Source: Telluria antibiotica (GTDB lineage: Bacteria; Pseudomonadota; Gammaproteobacteria; Burkholderiales; Burkholderiaceae_D). From it: a stretch of 58,824 nt of DNA. The notes beneath the pieces are model-generated. The model was not told the DNA's origin. It did no database searches and saw nothing but the letters and a program-made list of their open reading frames with translations. The DNA lies in NCBI RefSeq assembly GCF_011682055.1, contig NZ_JAAQOM010000028.1, positions 1-58,824 on the forward strand, read 5' to 3'. The position numbers and the translations under genes are program-made. Below are positions 1 to 8,067 of the stretch, piece after piece. The stretch's first letter is position 1, and each line of letters begins with the position of its first letter.

Positions 1-1376
1 GCCGCTTCCAGCGCGGCGTCGAGGGCCGCGCGGGCCGACGTCATCGCACGGCCGGCGCCGCCCTGTGCTGGCGGCGGCGCGGACGGTGCAGGCGCAGGTG
101 CAGGCGCGGACGCATGCGCGCTCGCGGACGCCGCGGCCGCAGCGCCCGGTGCCGCGGGACGCGCGGCCTGCGCAGCCGGCGCAGCCGCCGCTGCGGCCGG
201 ACGCGCCGGTGCCGCCTGCGGCATCGCGCGCGCCAGCGCGGCCGGTGCCGGCGCGGCAGCCTGGTCGGCGCCACCCTGCCCCGGACGGAACGCCAGCATG
301 CGCAGCAACGTCATCGTGAAGCCCGCGTACTCGTCGGGCGCGAGGCCAATCTCGTTCCGGCCGTGCACGGCGATCTGGTAGAACAGCTGCACTTCCTGCG
401 GATCGAATTGCGTGGCCAGGCGCTGGATGTCGGCCAGTTCCGGCAAGTCGTCCGGCAGCGCGGCGGGCACCGTCTGCGCGAGCGCGATCCGGTGCAGCAA
501 GGTGCCGAGGTCCTGCAGCGCGCCGTTGTACGACAGGCTGCGGCTGGCCATCTCGTCCGCGACGGCCATCAGGTCGGCGCCGTCCTCGTTCGCGAGCGCG
601 TCGAGCAGGCGCACGAGGTACGACTGGTCGAGCGCGCCGAGCATGCCCTGCACGGCGTCGAGCGTGACGGCGCCGGCCGCGTAGGCGATGGCCTGGTCGG
701 TCAGCGACAGCGCGTCGCGCATCGAGCCGTGCGCACCCTGCGCGAGCAGGCGCAGCGCGCCCTGCTCGAACGTCACGCCTTCCTGGCCGAGGATGTTTTC
801 CAGGTGGCCCACGATGTGCCCGGGCGGCATCTGCTTCAGGTTGAACTGCAGGCAGCGCGACAGCACGGTCACGGGAATCTTTTGAGGGTCCGTCGTCGCG
901 AGGATGAATTTCACGTGCTCGGGCGGCTCTTCCAGCGTCTTCAGCATGGCGTTGAACGCGTGGTTCGTCAGCATGTGCACCTCGTCGATCATATAGACCT
1001 TGAAGCGCGCATTCGACGGCGCGTAGACCGCCTGTTCCAGCAACTGGGCCATCTCGTCGACGCCGCGGTTCGACGCCGCGTCCATCTCGACGTAATCGAC
1101 GAAGCGGCCAGCATCGATGGCGCGGCACGGCTCGCACTGGCCGCACGGCTCCGCCGTGATCGAGCCGTTGCCGTCCGGCCCGACGCAGTTGAGCGACTTG
1201 GCCAGGATGCGCGACAGCGTGGTCTTGCCCACCCCGCGCGTGCCGGTGAACAAATAGGCGTGGTGCAGCCGCCCGGTGCGCAACGCATGCGTCAGGGCAC
1301 GGACCACGTGCTCCTGGCCGACCAGCGTTTCGAAGTTCCGGGGACGGTATTTGCGGGCGAGGACTTGATAGGACAT
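1..1376 (-). CDS. dnaX: DNA polymerase III subunits gamma and tau (5' part, runs off the window)
   Basis: This is the clamp-loader ATPase of the replicative polymerase. It starts MSYQVLARKYRPRNFETLVG, the invariant opening of bacterial DnaX. The Walker A motif GTRGVGKTT, a four-cysteine zinc module (CVGPDGNG..CGQCEPC) and Walker B with DEVH follow within about 150 residues. The SRC sensor motif comes next. After about residue 370 the chain turns into an Ala/Pro-rich linker, as is usual before the tau-specific domain. The reading frame is open to the left edge, so the C-terminal tau region lies outside the window. It is transcribed divergently from the small exported protein that begins 95 bp away. 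Start chosen at the ATG that gives the conserved N-terminus. Confidence 0.97.
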   Translation of the reverse strand, partial: MSYQVLARKYRPRNFETLVGQEHVVRALTHALRTGRLHHAYLFTGTRGVGKTTLSRILAKSLNCVGPDGNGSITAEPCGQCEPCRAIDAGRFVDYVEMDAASNRGVDEMAQLLEQAVYAPSNARFKVYMIDEVHMLTNHAFNAMLKTLEEPPEHVKFILATTDPQKIPVTVLSRCLQFNLKQMPPGHIVGHLENILGQEGVTFEQGALRLLAQGAHGSMRDALSLTDQAIAYAAGAVTLDAVQGMLGALDQSYLVRLLDALANEDGADLMAVADEMASRSLSYNGALQDLGTLLHRIALAQTVPAALPDDLPELADIQRLATQFDPQEVQLFYQIAVHGRNEIGLAPDEYAGFTMTLLRMLAFRPGQGGADQAAAPAPAALARAMPQAAPARPAAAAAAPAAQAARPAAPGAAAAASASAHASAPAPAPAPSAPPPAQGGAGRAMTSARAALDAALEA

Positions 1377-1471
1377 ACCGGGATTTTACCGTAGACCGGG
1401 ATGGAAGCGGCAACATTAGACGCTCATCGGGAATTCACCTACACTGATGCTTTTCTTTCAATTCGGAAAAA

Positions 1472-2143
1472 ATGAAAACATCCCTGCGCCTCCCGCTGGC
1501 CTGCCTGTCCCTGCTGCTCGCGCTGCCCCTGCACGCGGCCGAACGCGAATGGCTGCCGTACCGCAAACTGGTCGACATCATCAAGCTGGACAAGTTCGAC
1601 GCCCTGCCCCCGGCCGAGCGCGACAAGGTGATCCTGTATGCGAAGCTCGTGCCCGTGAACAAGGCGATCTCGCCGCTGGATGCCGGTCTCGTCGTCGTGG
1701 ACGGCACCAGCCGCACCCCGCTGCCGCTCGATGCGAACGGACGCGCGCGCATGACGCTCAATTCGCAATGGATGGCGCACGATGCGCAGATCTGGACGAG
1801 CCTGCCGAAGGGCGAAAAGATGCGCATGGGCTTCGACCTCGGCGCCGCGCTCCCCGAGACGCCGCAGTGGCGCTACGCCACCGTGATGGGCGCCATCCCG
1901 CAGACGAATGCCGCGATCGGCAAGGTCGCGGGCGCGCTGAGCATGTTCGTGCCGAAGATGAAGTCCGTGATCTTCAAGTTCGACAAGCCGGCCCAGCTGA
2001 CCATCAAGGCAGCCAGTGGCGAGAAGCGCTACGCGAGCGATGCGAAGAACCACGTCAAGCTGAACGTCGACGACGACCTGCTCAAGGAGAATCCGCTGGT
2101 GGAATGGTCGGCGCGCCCGCTGGAGGCCGAGATCGACGACTGA
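1472..2143 (+). CDS. Exported protein of unknown function, 223 aa
   Basis: A 20-residue Sec signal peptide (MKTSLRLPLACLSLLLALPL, then HAA before the likely cleavage site) is followed by about 200 residues with no transmembrane segment, so a periplasmic location is likely. I do not recognise a catalytic motif. The mature part begins EREWLPYRKLVDIIKLDKF and has a mixed beta-rich pattern. It may belong to a small DUF of periplasmic proteins (DUF2987 came to mind), but that is a weak recollection. A GGAAA stretch lies just upstream of the start. It is monocistronic and divergent from dnaX, and faces the SRP RNA gene at its 3' end. Confidence 0.75.
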   Translation: MKTSLRLPLACLSLLLALPLHAAEREWLPYRKLVDIIKLDKFDALPPAERDKVILYAKLVPVNKAISPLDAGLVVVDGTSRTPLPLDANGRARMTLNSQWMAHDAQIWTSLPKGEKMRMGFDLGAALPETPQWRYATVMGAIPQTNAAIGKVAGALSMFVPKMKSVIFKFDKPAQLTIKAASGEKRYASDAKNHVKLNVDDDLLKENPLVEWSARPLEAEIDD

Positions 2144-2159
2144 CGATAAGGTCGCCGCA

Positions 2160-2187
2160 AACGAAAACAGCTGCCGCGGCAGCTGTT
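2160..2187 (-). terminator. Rho-independent terminator of the SRP RNA gene
   Basis: A perfect 22-bp palindrome (2166-2187, AACAGCTGCCGCGGCAGCTG plus TT) is followed on the minus strand by TTCG and more T-rich sequence. It lies 14 bp beyond the predicted 3' end of the SRP RNA. It could also stop rightward transcripts coming from the exported-protein gene. Confidence 0.75.
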
Positions 2188-2200
2188 GAAATCGTTAGTA

Positions 2201-2296
2201 GGCGAGCCTGATCTGCGGCACTTGCGGTGAACGGCTTTGGCTGCTTCGTTCCCGACCTGACCAGGTAAACCATGCCACAATGCGCAGGGGCCCGCC
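2201..2296 (-). ncRNA. ffs: Signal recognition particle 4.5S RNA (small bacterial type)
   Basis: RNA scaffold of the SRP, which binds Ffh and targets nascent membrane proteins to FtsY and SecYEG. The minus strand carries the diagnostic apical core TTTACCTGGTCAGGTCGGGA followed by ACGAAGCAGCCAA, i.e. the GGTCAGG asymmetric loop, a GGAA-like tetraloop and the AAGCAGCC return strand. The termini GGCGGGCC and GGCTCGCC pair over eight bases, including one G-U pair, which sets a length of about 96 nt. A promoter sits immediately upstream and a perfect palindromic terminator downstream, so this is an independent transcription unit between ubiD and the exported-protein gene. Confidence 0.95.
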
Positions 2297-2303
2297 AGCT
2301 CGC

Positions 2304-2332
2304 ATTATAACCGGTTACGGGCATGGCGGCAA
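2304..2332 (-). promoter_or_regulatory. Sigma70 promoter of ffs
   Basis: On the minus strand TTGCCG (-35, 2327-2332) is separated by exactly 17 bp from a perfect TATAAT (-10, 2304-2309). Initiation about 8 bp further on falls at the predicted 5' G of the SRP RNA (2296). Confidence 0.8.
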
Positions 2333-2405
2333 ACCGCGCTGCCCGGCGGCAGGCAGCGCAGCCGATGCCCCGCGCATATCTATATAGAGTACGTGCTGAC
2401 GCAGG

Positions 2406-3905
2406 TCACAATCCGAGCTGCTGCCAGATGTCGTCCACGCGCGCCTTCACGTCCGGCGCCATCACGATGGGGGTGCCCCACTCGCGGCTCGTCTCGCCCG
2501 GCCATTTGTTCGTGGCATCGATACCCATCTTGCTGCCCAGGCCGCTGATCGGCGACGCGAAGTCGAGGTAGTCGATCGGCGTGTTGTCGACGAGGACCGT
2601 ATCGCGCGTGGGGTCCACCCGCGTCGTGATGGCCCAGATCACTTCCTTCCAGTCGCGCACGTCGACGTCCTCGTCGACGACGACGATGAACTTGGTGTAC
2701 ATGAACTGGCGCAGGAAGCTCCACACGCCGAACATCACGCGCTTCGCGTGGCCGGCGTACTGCTTCTTCATCTGCACGACGGCCATGCGGTAGCTGCAGC
2801 CTTCCGGCGGCAGATAGAAATCCGTGATCTCGGTGAACTGCTTCTGCAGCAACGGAACGAACACTTCGTTCAGCGCGACGCCCAGCACGGCCGGTTCGTC
2901 GGGCGGCTTGCCCGTGTAGGTCGAGTGGTAGATCGGGTCGCGCCGCATCGTGATGCGGTCGATCGTGAAGACAGGGAACCAGTCCTGCTCATTGTAATAG
3001 CCCGTGTGGTCGCCGTATGGGCCTTCCAGCGCATGCTCGAAGCCGGACGGGTGGCTCTCGTCGGGATAGATATGCCCCTCCAGCACGATCTCGGCGGACG
3101 CGGGTACGCGCAGTTCGCTGCCGATGGCCTTCGTCAGCACCGTGCGCTGGCCCCGCAGCAGGCCCGCGAACTGGTATTCGGACAGCGTGTCCGGCACGGG
3201 CGTGACGGCGCCGAGGATCGTGGCCGGATCGGCGCCGAGCGCCACCGCGACCGGGTACGGCTTGCCGGGATTCGCGATGCAGTGCTCGCGGAAGTCGAGC
3301 GCGCCGCCGCGGTGCGCGAGCCAGCGCATGATGACCTTGTTCGGCCCCAGCACCTGCTGGCGGTAGATGCCGAGGTTCTGGCGCTTCTTGTTCGGTCCCT
3401 TCGTGATGACGAGGCCCCAGGTGATGAGAGGCGCAATGTCGCCCGGCCAGCAGTGCTGGATGGGCAGGCGGGCGAGGTCGACGTCCTGGCCTTCCCACAC
3501 GATCTCCTGGCACGGGGCACCCTTCACTTCCTTCGGAGCCATGTCCCAGACGGCTTTTACCAGCGAGCCGAGATCCATGATGTCGCGGAATCCCTTCGGC
3601 GGCTCCGGCTCCTTCAGGCGCGCCAGCACGTGGCCGATCTTGCGCAATTCGCTGACGTCGTCCGCGCCCATGCCCAGCGCGACGCGGCGCGGCGTGCCGA
3701 ACAGGTTGGCCAGCACGGGGATCGGATACGCCTTGCCGCCAGGGCCGACGGGGTTCTCGAACAGCAGCGCGGGGCCGCCGGCGCGCAGCACGCGGTCGCA
3801 CACCTCCGTCATCTCGAGATTCGGTGAAATAGGCGCCGATACGCGCTTGAAGTCATCGATTTCTTGCAACTTCGCAATAAAATCCCGTAAATCAGAGTAG
3901 TTCAT
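2406..3905 (-). CDS. ubiD: 4-hydroxy-3-polyprenylbenzoate decarboxylase
   Basis: Prenylated-FMN-dependent decarboxylase of ubiquinone biosynthesis. It removes the ring carboxyl of 4-hydroxy-3-polyprenylbenzoate, using the cofactor made by UbiX. At 499 residues it has the normal family length. It opens MNYSDLRDFIAKLQEIDDFK and contains typical UbiD signatures: PALLFENPVG, GIYRQQVLGPNKVIMRW, the acidic active-site region SGFEHALEGPYGDHTGYY, and the C-terminal DVDVRDWKEVIWAITTRVDP. No signal peptide; expected to be a soluble or membrane-peripheral hexamer. Monocistronic. The AT-rich 3906-4038 stretch upstream is probably its promoter region. No ubiX is present in the window. Confidence 0.96.
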   Translation of the reverse strand: MNYSDLRDFIAKLQEIDDFKRVSAPISPNLEMTEVCDRVLRAGGPALLFENPVGPGGKAYPIPVLANLFGTPRRVALGMGADDVSELRKIGHVLARLKEPEPPKGFRDIMDLGSLVKAVWDMAPKEVKGAPCQEIVWEGQDVDLARLPIQHCWPGDIAPLITWGLVITKGPNKKRQNLGIYRQQVLGPNKVIMRWLAHRGGALDFREHCIANPGKPYPVAVALGADPATILGAVTPVPDTLSEYQFAGLLRGQRTVLTKAIGSELRVPASAEIVLEGHIYPDESHPSGFEHALEGPYGDHTGYYNEQDWFPVFTIDRITMRRDPIYHSTYTGKPPDEPAVLGVALNEVFVPLLQKQFTEITDFYLPPEGCSYRMAVVQMKKQYAGHAKRVMFGVWSFLRQFMYTKFIVVVDEDVDVRDWKEVIWAITTRVDPTRDTVLVDNTPIDYLDFASPISGLGSKMGIDATNKWPGETSREWGTPIVMAPDVKARVDDIWQQLGL

Positions 3906-4038
3906 TGATTTTTTAATTCTTTTTTACATCTTTTGAGGAATGCTAACAATCGCCGGCAAGTGGTTGATTTGCCAAAGAATTGATGAGCGCGAGGGCAGAT
4001 ATTAGATCAAAAAGTAATAACGCACGATAGTGCTAGTA

Positions 4039-4067
4039 TTGACTTGATATAAACCAGCTTCTACAAT
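4039..4067 (+). promoter_or_regulatory. Strong sigma70 promoter ahead of the transglycosylase leader
   Basis: TTGACT (4039-4044) and TACAAT (4062-4067) are separated by 17 bp in an AT-rich patch. This is the best promoter match in the ubiD-transglycosylase intergenic region. The predicted start, near 4074, gives a leader of about 300 nt. Confidence 0.6.
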
Positions 4068-4073
4068 CCGCCT

Positions 4074-4374
4074 ACAAATTGAGACGGGCCCGTCCAGCAC
4101 GTGATTTTAGCCGGTCTCATTCTTTCACGGGGTCGGGGCCCCAGCGACATTTTAGGAGTGTTTTCACTGGGCGTCTGCCCAACCAACCCCGAGACAGTTG
4201 TTTAGCCACTGGGCGCCTCCATCGCAGCGCGGCCCAGCTGTAGCAAGCAATGACGGCGTTCCTCGACCGCAGGCAGCGGCGACGAACGGTTTTCTGATGC
4301 ACGGCATGAGTACGCTCAAACGCTGCGCTTACGCGCTGCGCAGGGATGACTTTTTCCGCGACAAAGGAGAGACG
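4074..4374 (+). other. Long, structured 5' leader (or an unrecognised small RNA)
   Basis: About 300 bp lie between the predicted transcription start and the ATG with the strong Shine-Dalgarno sequence. The stretch holds several possible hairpins: GAGAC/GTCTC (about 4081-4118), GGGC-GTCT-GCCC (about 4168-4179) and CTGGGC/GCCCAG (4209-4237). There is an open frame in phase with the transglycosylase from 4198, but it has no ribosome binding site and an untypical composition. I recognise no known riboswitch and cannot match it to 6S RNA. Confidence 0.4.
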
Positions 4375-5295
4375 ATGATCCATCGATTCATCGGTACGAG
4401 CGCAAGGCTCGTCCAACAGATGGCCAGCCAGCCAGTCACGTGGTCTTCCGTGATCAAAGCGGCACGCGGCGTTCTGACCACCGCACAACATACCTTGACC
4501 GTTTTCGGTCTATCCGCAGTAGCAATGATTGCCCTGCTGTACAGCCGCCCCGAGTTCGCGAAACGGGTGTCGGATTTCCTGAGCCCGCACCAGAGCGCGC
4601 CGGCGCCGGTCGTCGCCAATGCTTCGGTCCAACTCGTTGCCGCGCATGCCGCGGACGCCGTCGAGACCGCCAACGCGGACAACAAGGCGTCCGAGCGCCC
4701 GTCGCGCCAGCAGAAGTACGTGACGGACTGGCTGTCGCGCCGCTACCGCGTGGCCGGCGACGCCGCCAACATGCTCGTCTCGACGGCTTACAGCACGGCG
4801 CACGAGATCAAGCTCGACCCGCTGCTGATCCTGGCCGTGATGGCCATCGAATCGGGCCTGAATCCGTTCGCGGAAAGCCCGGTGGGCGCGCAGGGCCTGA
4901 TGCAGGTGATGTCGAAGGTCCACAGCGACAAGTTCCAGGAAGTCGGCGGCTCGCAAGCCGCACTGAACCCTGTGGCGAACATCCGTGTGGGCGCACTGAT
5001 CCTGAAGGACTACGTGAACCGCACCGGATCCGTCGAAGGCGCACTGAAGAGCTACGTGGGCGCCGGCGCGGCCGAGGACGACTCCGGCTACGGCTCGAAG
5101 GTCCTGACCGAGTACAAGCGACTGAAACAGGTCGCCAGCGGCAAGAACGTCCCGATTTATTTCCCGCCGGCCCAGCCTGCGGTCCCGAGCACGACGCTGA
5201 AAACTGCCAGCGCGCAGCCGAAGACGGACACGACGTCCGTCGACACGGCGCAAGGCAGCAGCGCTCAGAGCGGCGAAACGGTCGCCGGCCTCTGA
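4375..5295 (+). CDS. Membrane-anchored lytic transglycosylase (SLT fold), 306 aa
   Basis: Peptidoglycan lytic transglycosylase that would cleave the MurNAc-GlcNAc bond in the periplasm. The start was chosen at MIHRFIGTSARLVQQM because AAAGGAGA lies 5 bp upstream; a longer in-phase frame from 4198 lacks this. A single hydrophobic segment (about residues 41-57, TVFGLSAVAMIALLY) acts as an N-terminal anchor. The SLT domain spans about residues 115-240: AVMAIESGLNPFAESPVGAQ carries the catalytic Glu (about residue 159), GLMQVM follows, then NIRVGALILKDY and the Tyr-containing KSYVGAG. The last 60 residues are a Thr/Ser/Gln-rich tail. Single gene with its own promoter and terminator. Confidence 0.9.
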   Translation: MIHRFIGTSARLVQQMASQPVTWSSVIKAARGVLTTAQHTLTVFGLSAVAMIALLYSRPEFAKRVSDFLSPHQSAPAPVVANASVQLVAAHAADAVETANADNKASERPSRQQKYVTDWLSRRYRVAGDAANMLVSTAYSTAHEIKLDPLLILAVMAIESGLNPFAESPVGAQGLMQVMSKVHSDKFQEVGGSQAALNPVANIRVGALILKDYVNRTGSVEGALKSYVGAGAAEDDSGYGSKVLTEYKRLKQVASGKNVPIYFPPAQPAVPSTTLKTASAQPKTDTTSVDTAQGSSAQSGETVAGL

Positions 5296-5311
5296 CGTAC
5301 CCTTCCTGGTC

Positions 5312-5353
5312 GAAAGCCACCGTTGGCGCAAGCTGCGGTGGCTTTCATTTTTT
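5312..5353 (+). terminator. Rho-independent terminator after the transglycosylase gene
   Basis: GAAAGCCACCG (5312-5322) pairs with CGGTGGCTTTC (5336-5346), giving an 11-bp stem, followed by ATTTTTT. It marks the end of the conserved block; the accessory island begins just after it. Confidence 0.9.
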
Positions 5354-5425
5354 GCAGGTCCGCCGGTTGCCTGATTGTGGACGAACCATAGGCTCTGCCG
5401 CGAGCCAGCCTATGAAATGGGTCGG

Positions 5426-5722
5426 CTATTCGTAGAGTTTTCCCATGTAAAGGATCTGTGCAGCCCTTTTCCACGGATTAGTTGGCTTTTCATAGACCGC
5501 GAGCCCGTTGATCGACGCCTCACCCCAACTTGATGCCGCATCCAGATAGGCACCGATCGTACCGTTCTCCCATCCGTTGACGCCTGGGCCGTACGGGGAG
5601 CTAGGTTTCGCCCGCTCGCTTTCCTGTTCGTCTTCCCAGTCTTCCGCGAGAGCTCGCATAAACTGCAGGAACGACTACTCGTCAGCGACCGATTCAAGGA
5701 TTGTTTCGAGATTCACAGTCAT
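5426..5722 (-). pseudogene. Small soluble protein (DUF7660-like), broken by an in-frame TAG
   Basis: From ATG at 5722 the frame reads MTVNLETILESVADE, then TAG at 5675-5677, then continues in the same phase as SFLQFMRALAEDWEDEQESE to the end at 5426 (98 residues if the stop is read as sense). The C-terminal pattern WENGTIGAYLDAASSW...NPWKRAAQILYMGKLYE matches my memory of the DUF7660 family, whose members are about 80-100 residues long, end in a similar W..A..L..AK.YE, and often sit among toxin-immunity genes. The internal Met at position 22 could still yield a 77-residue product. Sequencing error is possible but two neighbouring genes show the same kind of lesion. Confidence 0.6.
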
Positions 5723-5762
5723 TGATGTGCAATTTGTCTCGGACCTGTATGGTCATCTGTTG

Positions 5763-6475
5763 TTATCCGTCCAGTCCCGTTCGATCATAAACGCGTTTGA
5801 CGAATAATTCTGGGCGCTTCTTCTGCCATTCCTTGAGGGCCAGGATGGGCGTTTTTGCGTCGAGCGCACGCTGCGGAATGTGGTGGTTGTACAGCTTCAA
5901 ATAGTTCATCAAGGTCGCTTCCAGGTCGGCACGGCTGTCGAAGCGGGCTTGCTGCAGCAAGTCGTTGATACGGCCGTTGAAGCGCTCGCCCATGCCATTC
6001 GTTTACGGATGGCGCGGCGGTGCCAGACGATGCTCGGCAGGCAGATCTGCGCAAGCGATGTCGAAGGCGTGCTTGCCACTGGGCTTCTTGTCCTTGGTGC
6101 TGAAACGGTCGGTGAATTGCGAGCCGTTGTCGGTCAGGATCTTGCTGATCTTGATGGGTGAAGCCAGTTTCAGACGACGCAGGAAATCGACGCTGCTTTT
6201 CTCCGTCATGTCGGCATAAATGTGCATGAAGACCCAGCGCGTGGCGCGGTCGATGGCGACGAACAGGTAGCGGCGCGAGGTTTCGTCCGGCATCTGCGGC
6301 AGGTACTTGATGTCGATGTGGATGAAGCCGGGCTCGTAGTCCTTGAATGTCTTTTTCGGCGTGATGGTCTCGCCTTCGGCCTTCGGGATCACGTCCGCCA
6401 GGCGCGACATGCCTTCGCGCTTGAGCAGGCGCGCGATGCCTGAGCGGGACACCTCGGGATTGATGTATTGCCGCG
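5763..6475 (-). mobile_element. IS481-family transposase remnant (5' truncated, one nonsense codon)
   Basis: The minus strand encodes the catalytic two thirds of a DDE transposase: RQYINPEVSRSGIARLLKRE, FIHIDIKYLP (first Asp), RRYLFVAIDRATRWVF, ILTDNGSQF (second Asp), then PPRHP, TAA at 6003-6005, and TNGMGERFNGRINDLLQQ (Glu) with a YNHHIPQRAL tail. The family reads PPRHPQTNG, so the TAA replaces CAA (Gln). The phase is unbroken on both sides. The N-terminal helix-turn-helix half is missing: recognisable similarity ends near 6475-6495, close to the repeat at 6511. I found no convincing terminal inverted repeats, so element boundaries are unknown. Non-functional as it stands. Confidence 0.85.
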
Positions 6476-6510
6476 TGGAAAAGTCCTGATCGCGCGTTTT
6501 TACACAGGCT

Positions 6511-6550
6511 TGGCCGGTCTCGGCCGTTTAGCTCAGCATAGCAGGTTGCC
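6511..6550 (+). repeat. Island repeat, copy A
   Basis: Begins TGGCCGGTCTCGGCCGTTTA and ends AGCAGGTTGCC. It matches copy D (9901-9940) at 34 of 40 positions in the same orientation. It lies at the truncated 5' side of the transposase remnant. Confidence 0.7.
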
Positions 6551-6620
6551 GCCGAGGAAGAGTCACGGAATGCCACGACCATCAGGAGCCGCCCCGTCGA
6601 GGACGTTCATCTTGAACAAT

Positions 6621-7109
6621 TCACCGATGAAGAGCGGTCGTATCGAATGCCCAATCGACTATTTGCTCAGGGCTCGGATCGTAGTCGCTCATCGGTTTGC
6701 CGCCACCCCAGGTGCCGCTACTGTGGTCGTAGTCGGCTGGCCAGAAAATGAGATTCGACGCACGAGGCCGCGGTACGTTGCAATCAAAGATAGCCATGTA
6801 CGCCTCATGCAACCCGGCCTTGTCGGGTCTCATCGCACGCCGGACGATTTCAACTAGCTCTTCTCGGGTGACATCAGGCACGGGCTTAATACGTTGTTCG
6901 CGCAGCACCCTCCGCACGAAGTTCGCGTGCTCTTCGCTCTCGTACACCCCTTGAAAAAGGAGCATCGGAACGTCCGTGTCCGCGAGTTTGTTGAACTCAG
7001 CCCGCAACGTCTCGCTCGGGTTGCCGTCAAGGGCAGTCGCTAGCTCAGCGAGACGAGCAACTAATCGCTCGTCGACAGATGGAGGAGTCAGCTCTTGCCG
7101 TAGGTTCAT
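6621..7109 (-). CDS. Uncharacterised soluble protein, 162 aa (immunity-like context)
   Basis: I do not recognise a named family with certainty. The start was set at MNLRQELTPPSVDERLVARL; the frame extends further upstream but that part runs through the island repeat and has a random composition. The protein is acidic, without signal peptide or membrane segment. It is mostly helical in the first 110 residues (FQGVYESEEHANFVRRVL; REELVEIVRRAM) and ends in a Trp/Pro-rich segment (ASNLIFWPADYD, then DPSPEQIVDWAF). Size, single-gene arrangement and neighbours resemble orphan immunity proteins of polymorphic toxin systems, but this is inference from context only; no toxin gene is nearby. Confidence 0.6.
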   Translation of the reverse strand: MNLRQELTPPSVDERLVARLAELATALDGNPSETLRAEFNKLADTDVPMLLFQGVYESEEHANFVRRVLREQRIKPVPDVTREELVEIVRRAMRPDKAGLHEAYMAIFDCNVPRPRASNLIFWPADYDHSSGTWGGGKPMSDYDPSPEQIVDWAFDTTALHR

Positions 7110-7146
7110 GTTTACGATCCGAGAAGCCGACGTATGGAAGACCGCT

Positions 7147-7201
7147 TCTGGCCGATTGCTGCCGCACCTGGAGGGCGACAGCTGACCGAACTCGGCCGTT
7201 C
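7147..7201 (+). repeat. Island repeat, copy B
   Basis: Contains GAACTCGGCCGTTC (7188-7201), identical over 14 bases to copy C in inverse orientation, preceded by TCTGGCCGATTGCTGCCGCA. It lies just 5' of the 162-aa gene and 3' of the lipoprotein gene. Confidence 0.65.
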
Positions 7202-7237
7202 GTTGTGTGACACTGCACGAAATGCGGAGCAAGTCAC

Positions 7238-7762
7238 TCAGCCGGCCTTCAGCACACTCGCATTCGCAACGTCCATGCGTCCAATTCCAACAAGAGGGCG
7301 GCGCAGCGTGATCCTCAGTGCTGTGATTTCGTGTTGGCCCGACGTAAACGTCTGCGCCAACTTCACGGCAGCGCAACCGGCCGGGGTGCCGGGGCGCACG
7401 CCGGTCCAGGCGATGCTCCAGTTGCCTTGCGCGTCGCTGCTTTCTACCTTGTCGAGGTGTTCTAGGGCACTGGGATTCAGCGCGACGCGAAAGGCGTCTG
7501 TGCGGACAGCCTCATTGAACGTGAAGATCATGGACGCGGGGATGTTGGGTGCCGGGGCTGCCTGCGACGCGGAGATCCAGACACCTGGCGCGTCCGCAGC
7601 GTTGCCGAGCGTGCACTCGGGCGGCAGCGATACCAGAGTGGCTTGCAGCTCTGCGAGCCTCCGTGTGGCCATGTCGGCACAGCCTGACAACGCGGCGCAG
7701 GCGCCGCACAGGGCGAGAAGAAGGGATGGCATAGCTCGGACGCGTGGAACGGATCGGATCAT
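7238..7762 (-). CDS. Small lipoprotein of unknown function, about 174 aa
   Basis: An N-terminal signal peptide ends in the lipobox LSGC (PSLLLALCGACAALSGCADM), so acylation at Cys and export to the envelope are expected. The mature domain of about 145 residues is beta-rich. It contains FTFNEAVRTDAFRVALNP and a closing ITALRITLRRPLVGIGRMD, and I know no family for it. The start was set at MIRSVPRVRAM; ATGs at 7780 and 7732 are alternatives and none has a clear Shine-Dalgarno sequence. It is flanked by inverted copies of the island repeat (7188-7201 and 7939-7952). Confidence 0.65.
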   Translation of the reverse strand: MIRSVPRVRAMPSLLLALCGACAALSGCADMATRRLAELQATLVSLPPECTLGNAADAPGVWISASQAAPAPNIPASMIFTFNEAVRTDAFRVALNPSALEHLDKVESSDAQGNWSIAWTGVRPGTPAGCAAVKLAQTFTSGQHEITALRITLRRPLVGIGRMDVANASVLKAG

Positions 7763-7938
7763 GGAAACTCGCGGTGACAATGTGGGGCGTCAATGTAGCA
7801 TTCCGAACGGGTCCAAAAATGCGCGGATTCTCACTTGGACTCAGCGCACCTGACCATCCGTTGAAGTAAAAATGCCCCAGCTTCTAAAGTAAACATGCTT
7901 CTTGTCGGTGGCAGGTTCGCGAGTGGCTGCTGCTAACT

Positions 7939-7952
7939 GAACGGCCGAGTTC
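7939..7952 (-). repeat. Island repeat, copy C (inverted)
   Basis: The 14-mer GAACTCGGCCGTTC on the minus strand, an exact inverted match to copy B. Together they bracket the lipoprotein gene. The rest of 7763-8067 shows no gene; it is the region upstream of two divergent genes and I see no clear promoter. Confidence 0.6.
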
Positions 7953-8067
7953 GCGCGTTACGCAAGAAGTGGGAGATGTAACGCGTACTTACGTCTGAAA
8001 CATGTTCTGCGTTGTTGCCGTCGGGATCGGGGCCTACCATAAAGCTACATTCAAACAGGAGATCGCC

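Noticed and set aside
4198..4374. Upstream extension of the transglycosylase (59 extra codons)
   Set aside because: No ribosome binding site, unusual composition, and a strong AAAGGAGA sits before the internal ATG at 4375.
4074..4374. 6S RNA in the leader of the transglycosylase gene
   Set aside because: No long rod with a central bubble and none of the 6S blocks I know could be found.
5785..6582. A 265-codon frame overlapping the transposase remnant in another phase
   Set aside because: It lacks transposase motifs; the DDE motifs lie in the other minus-strand phase, interrupted only by TAA.
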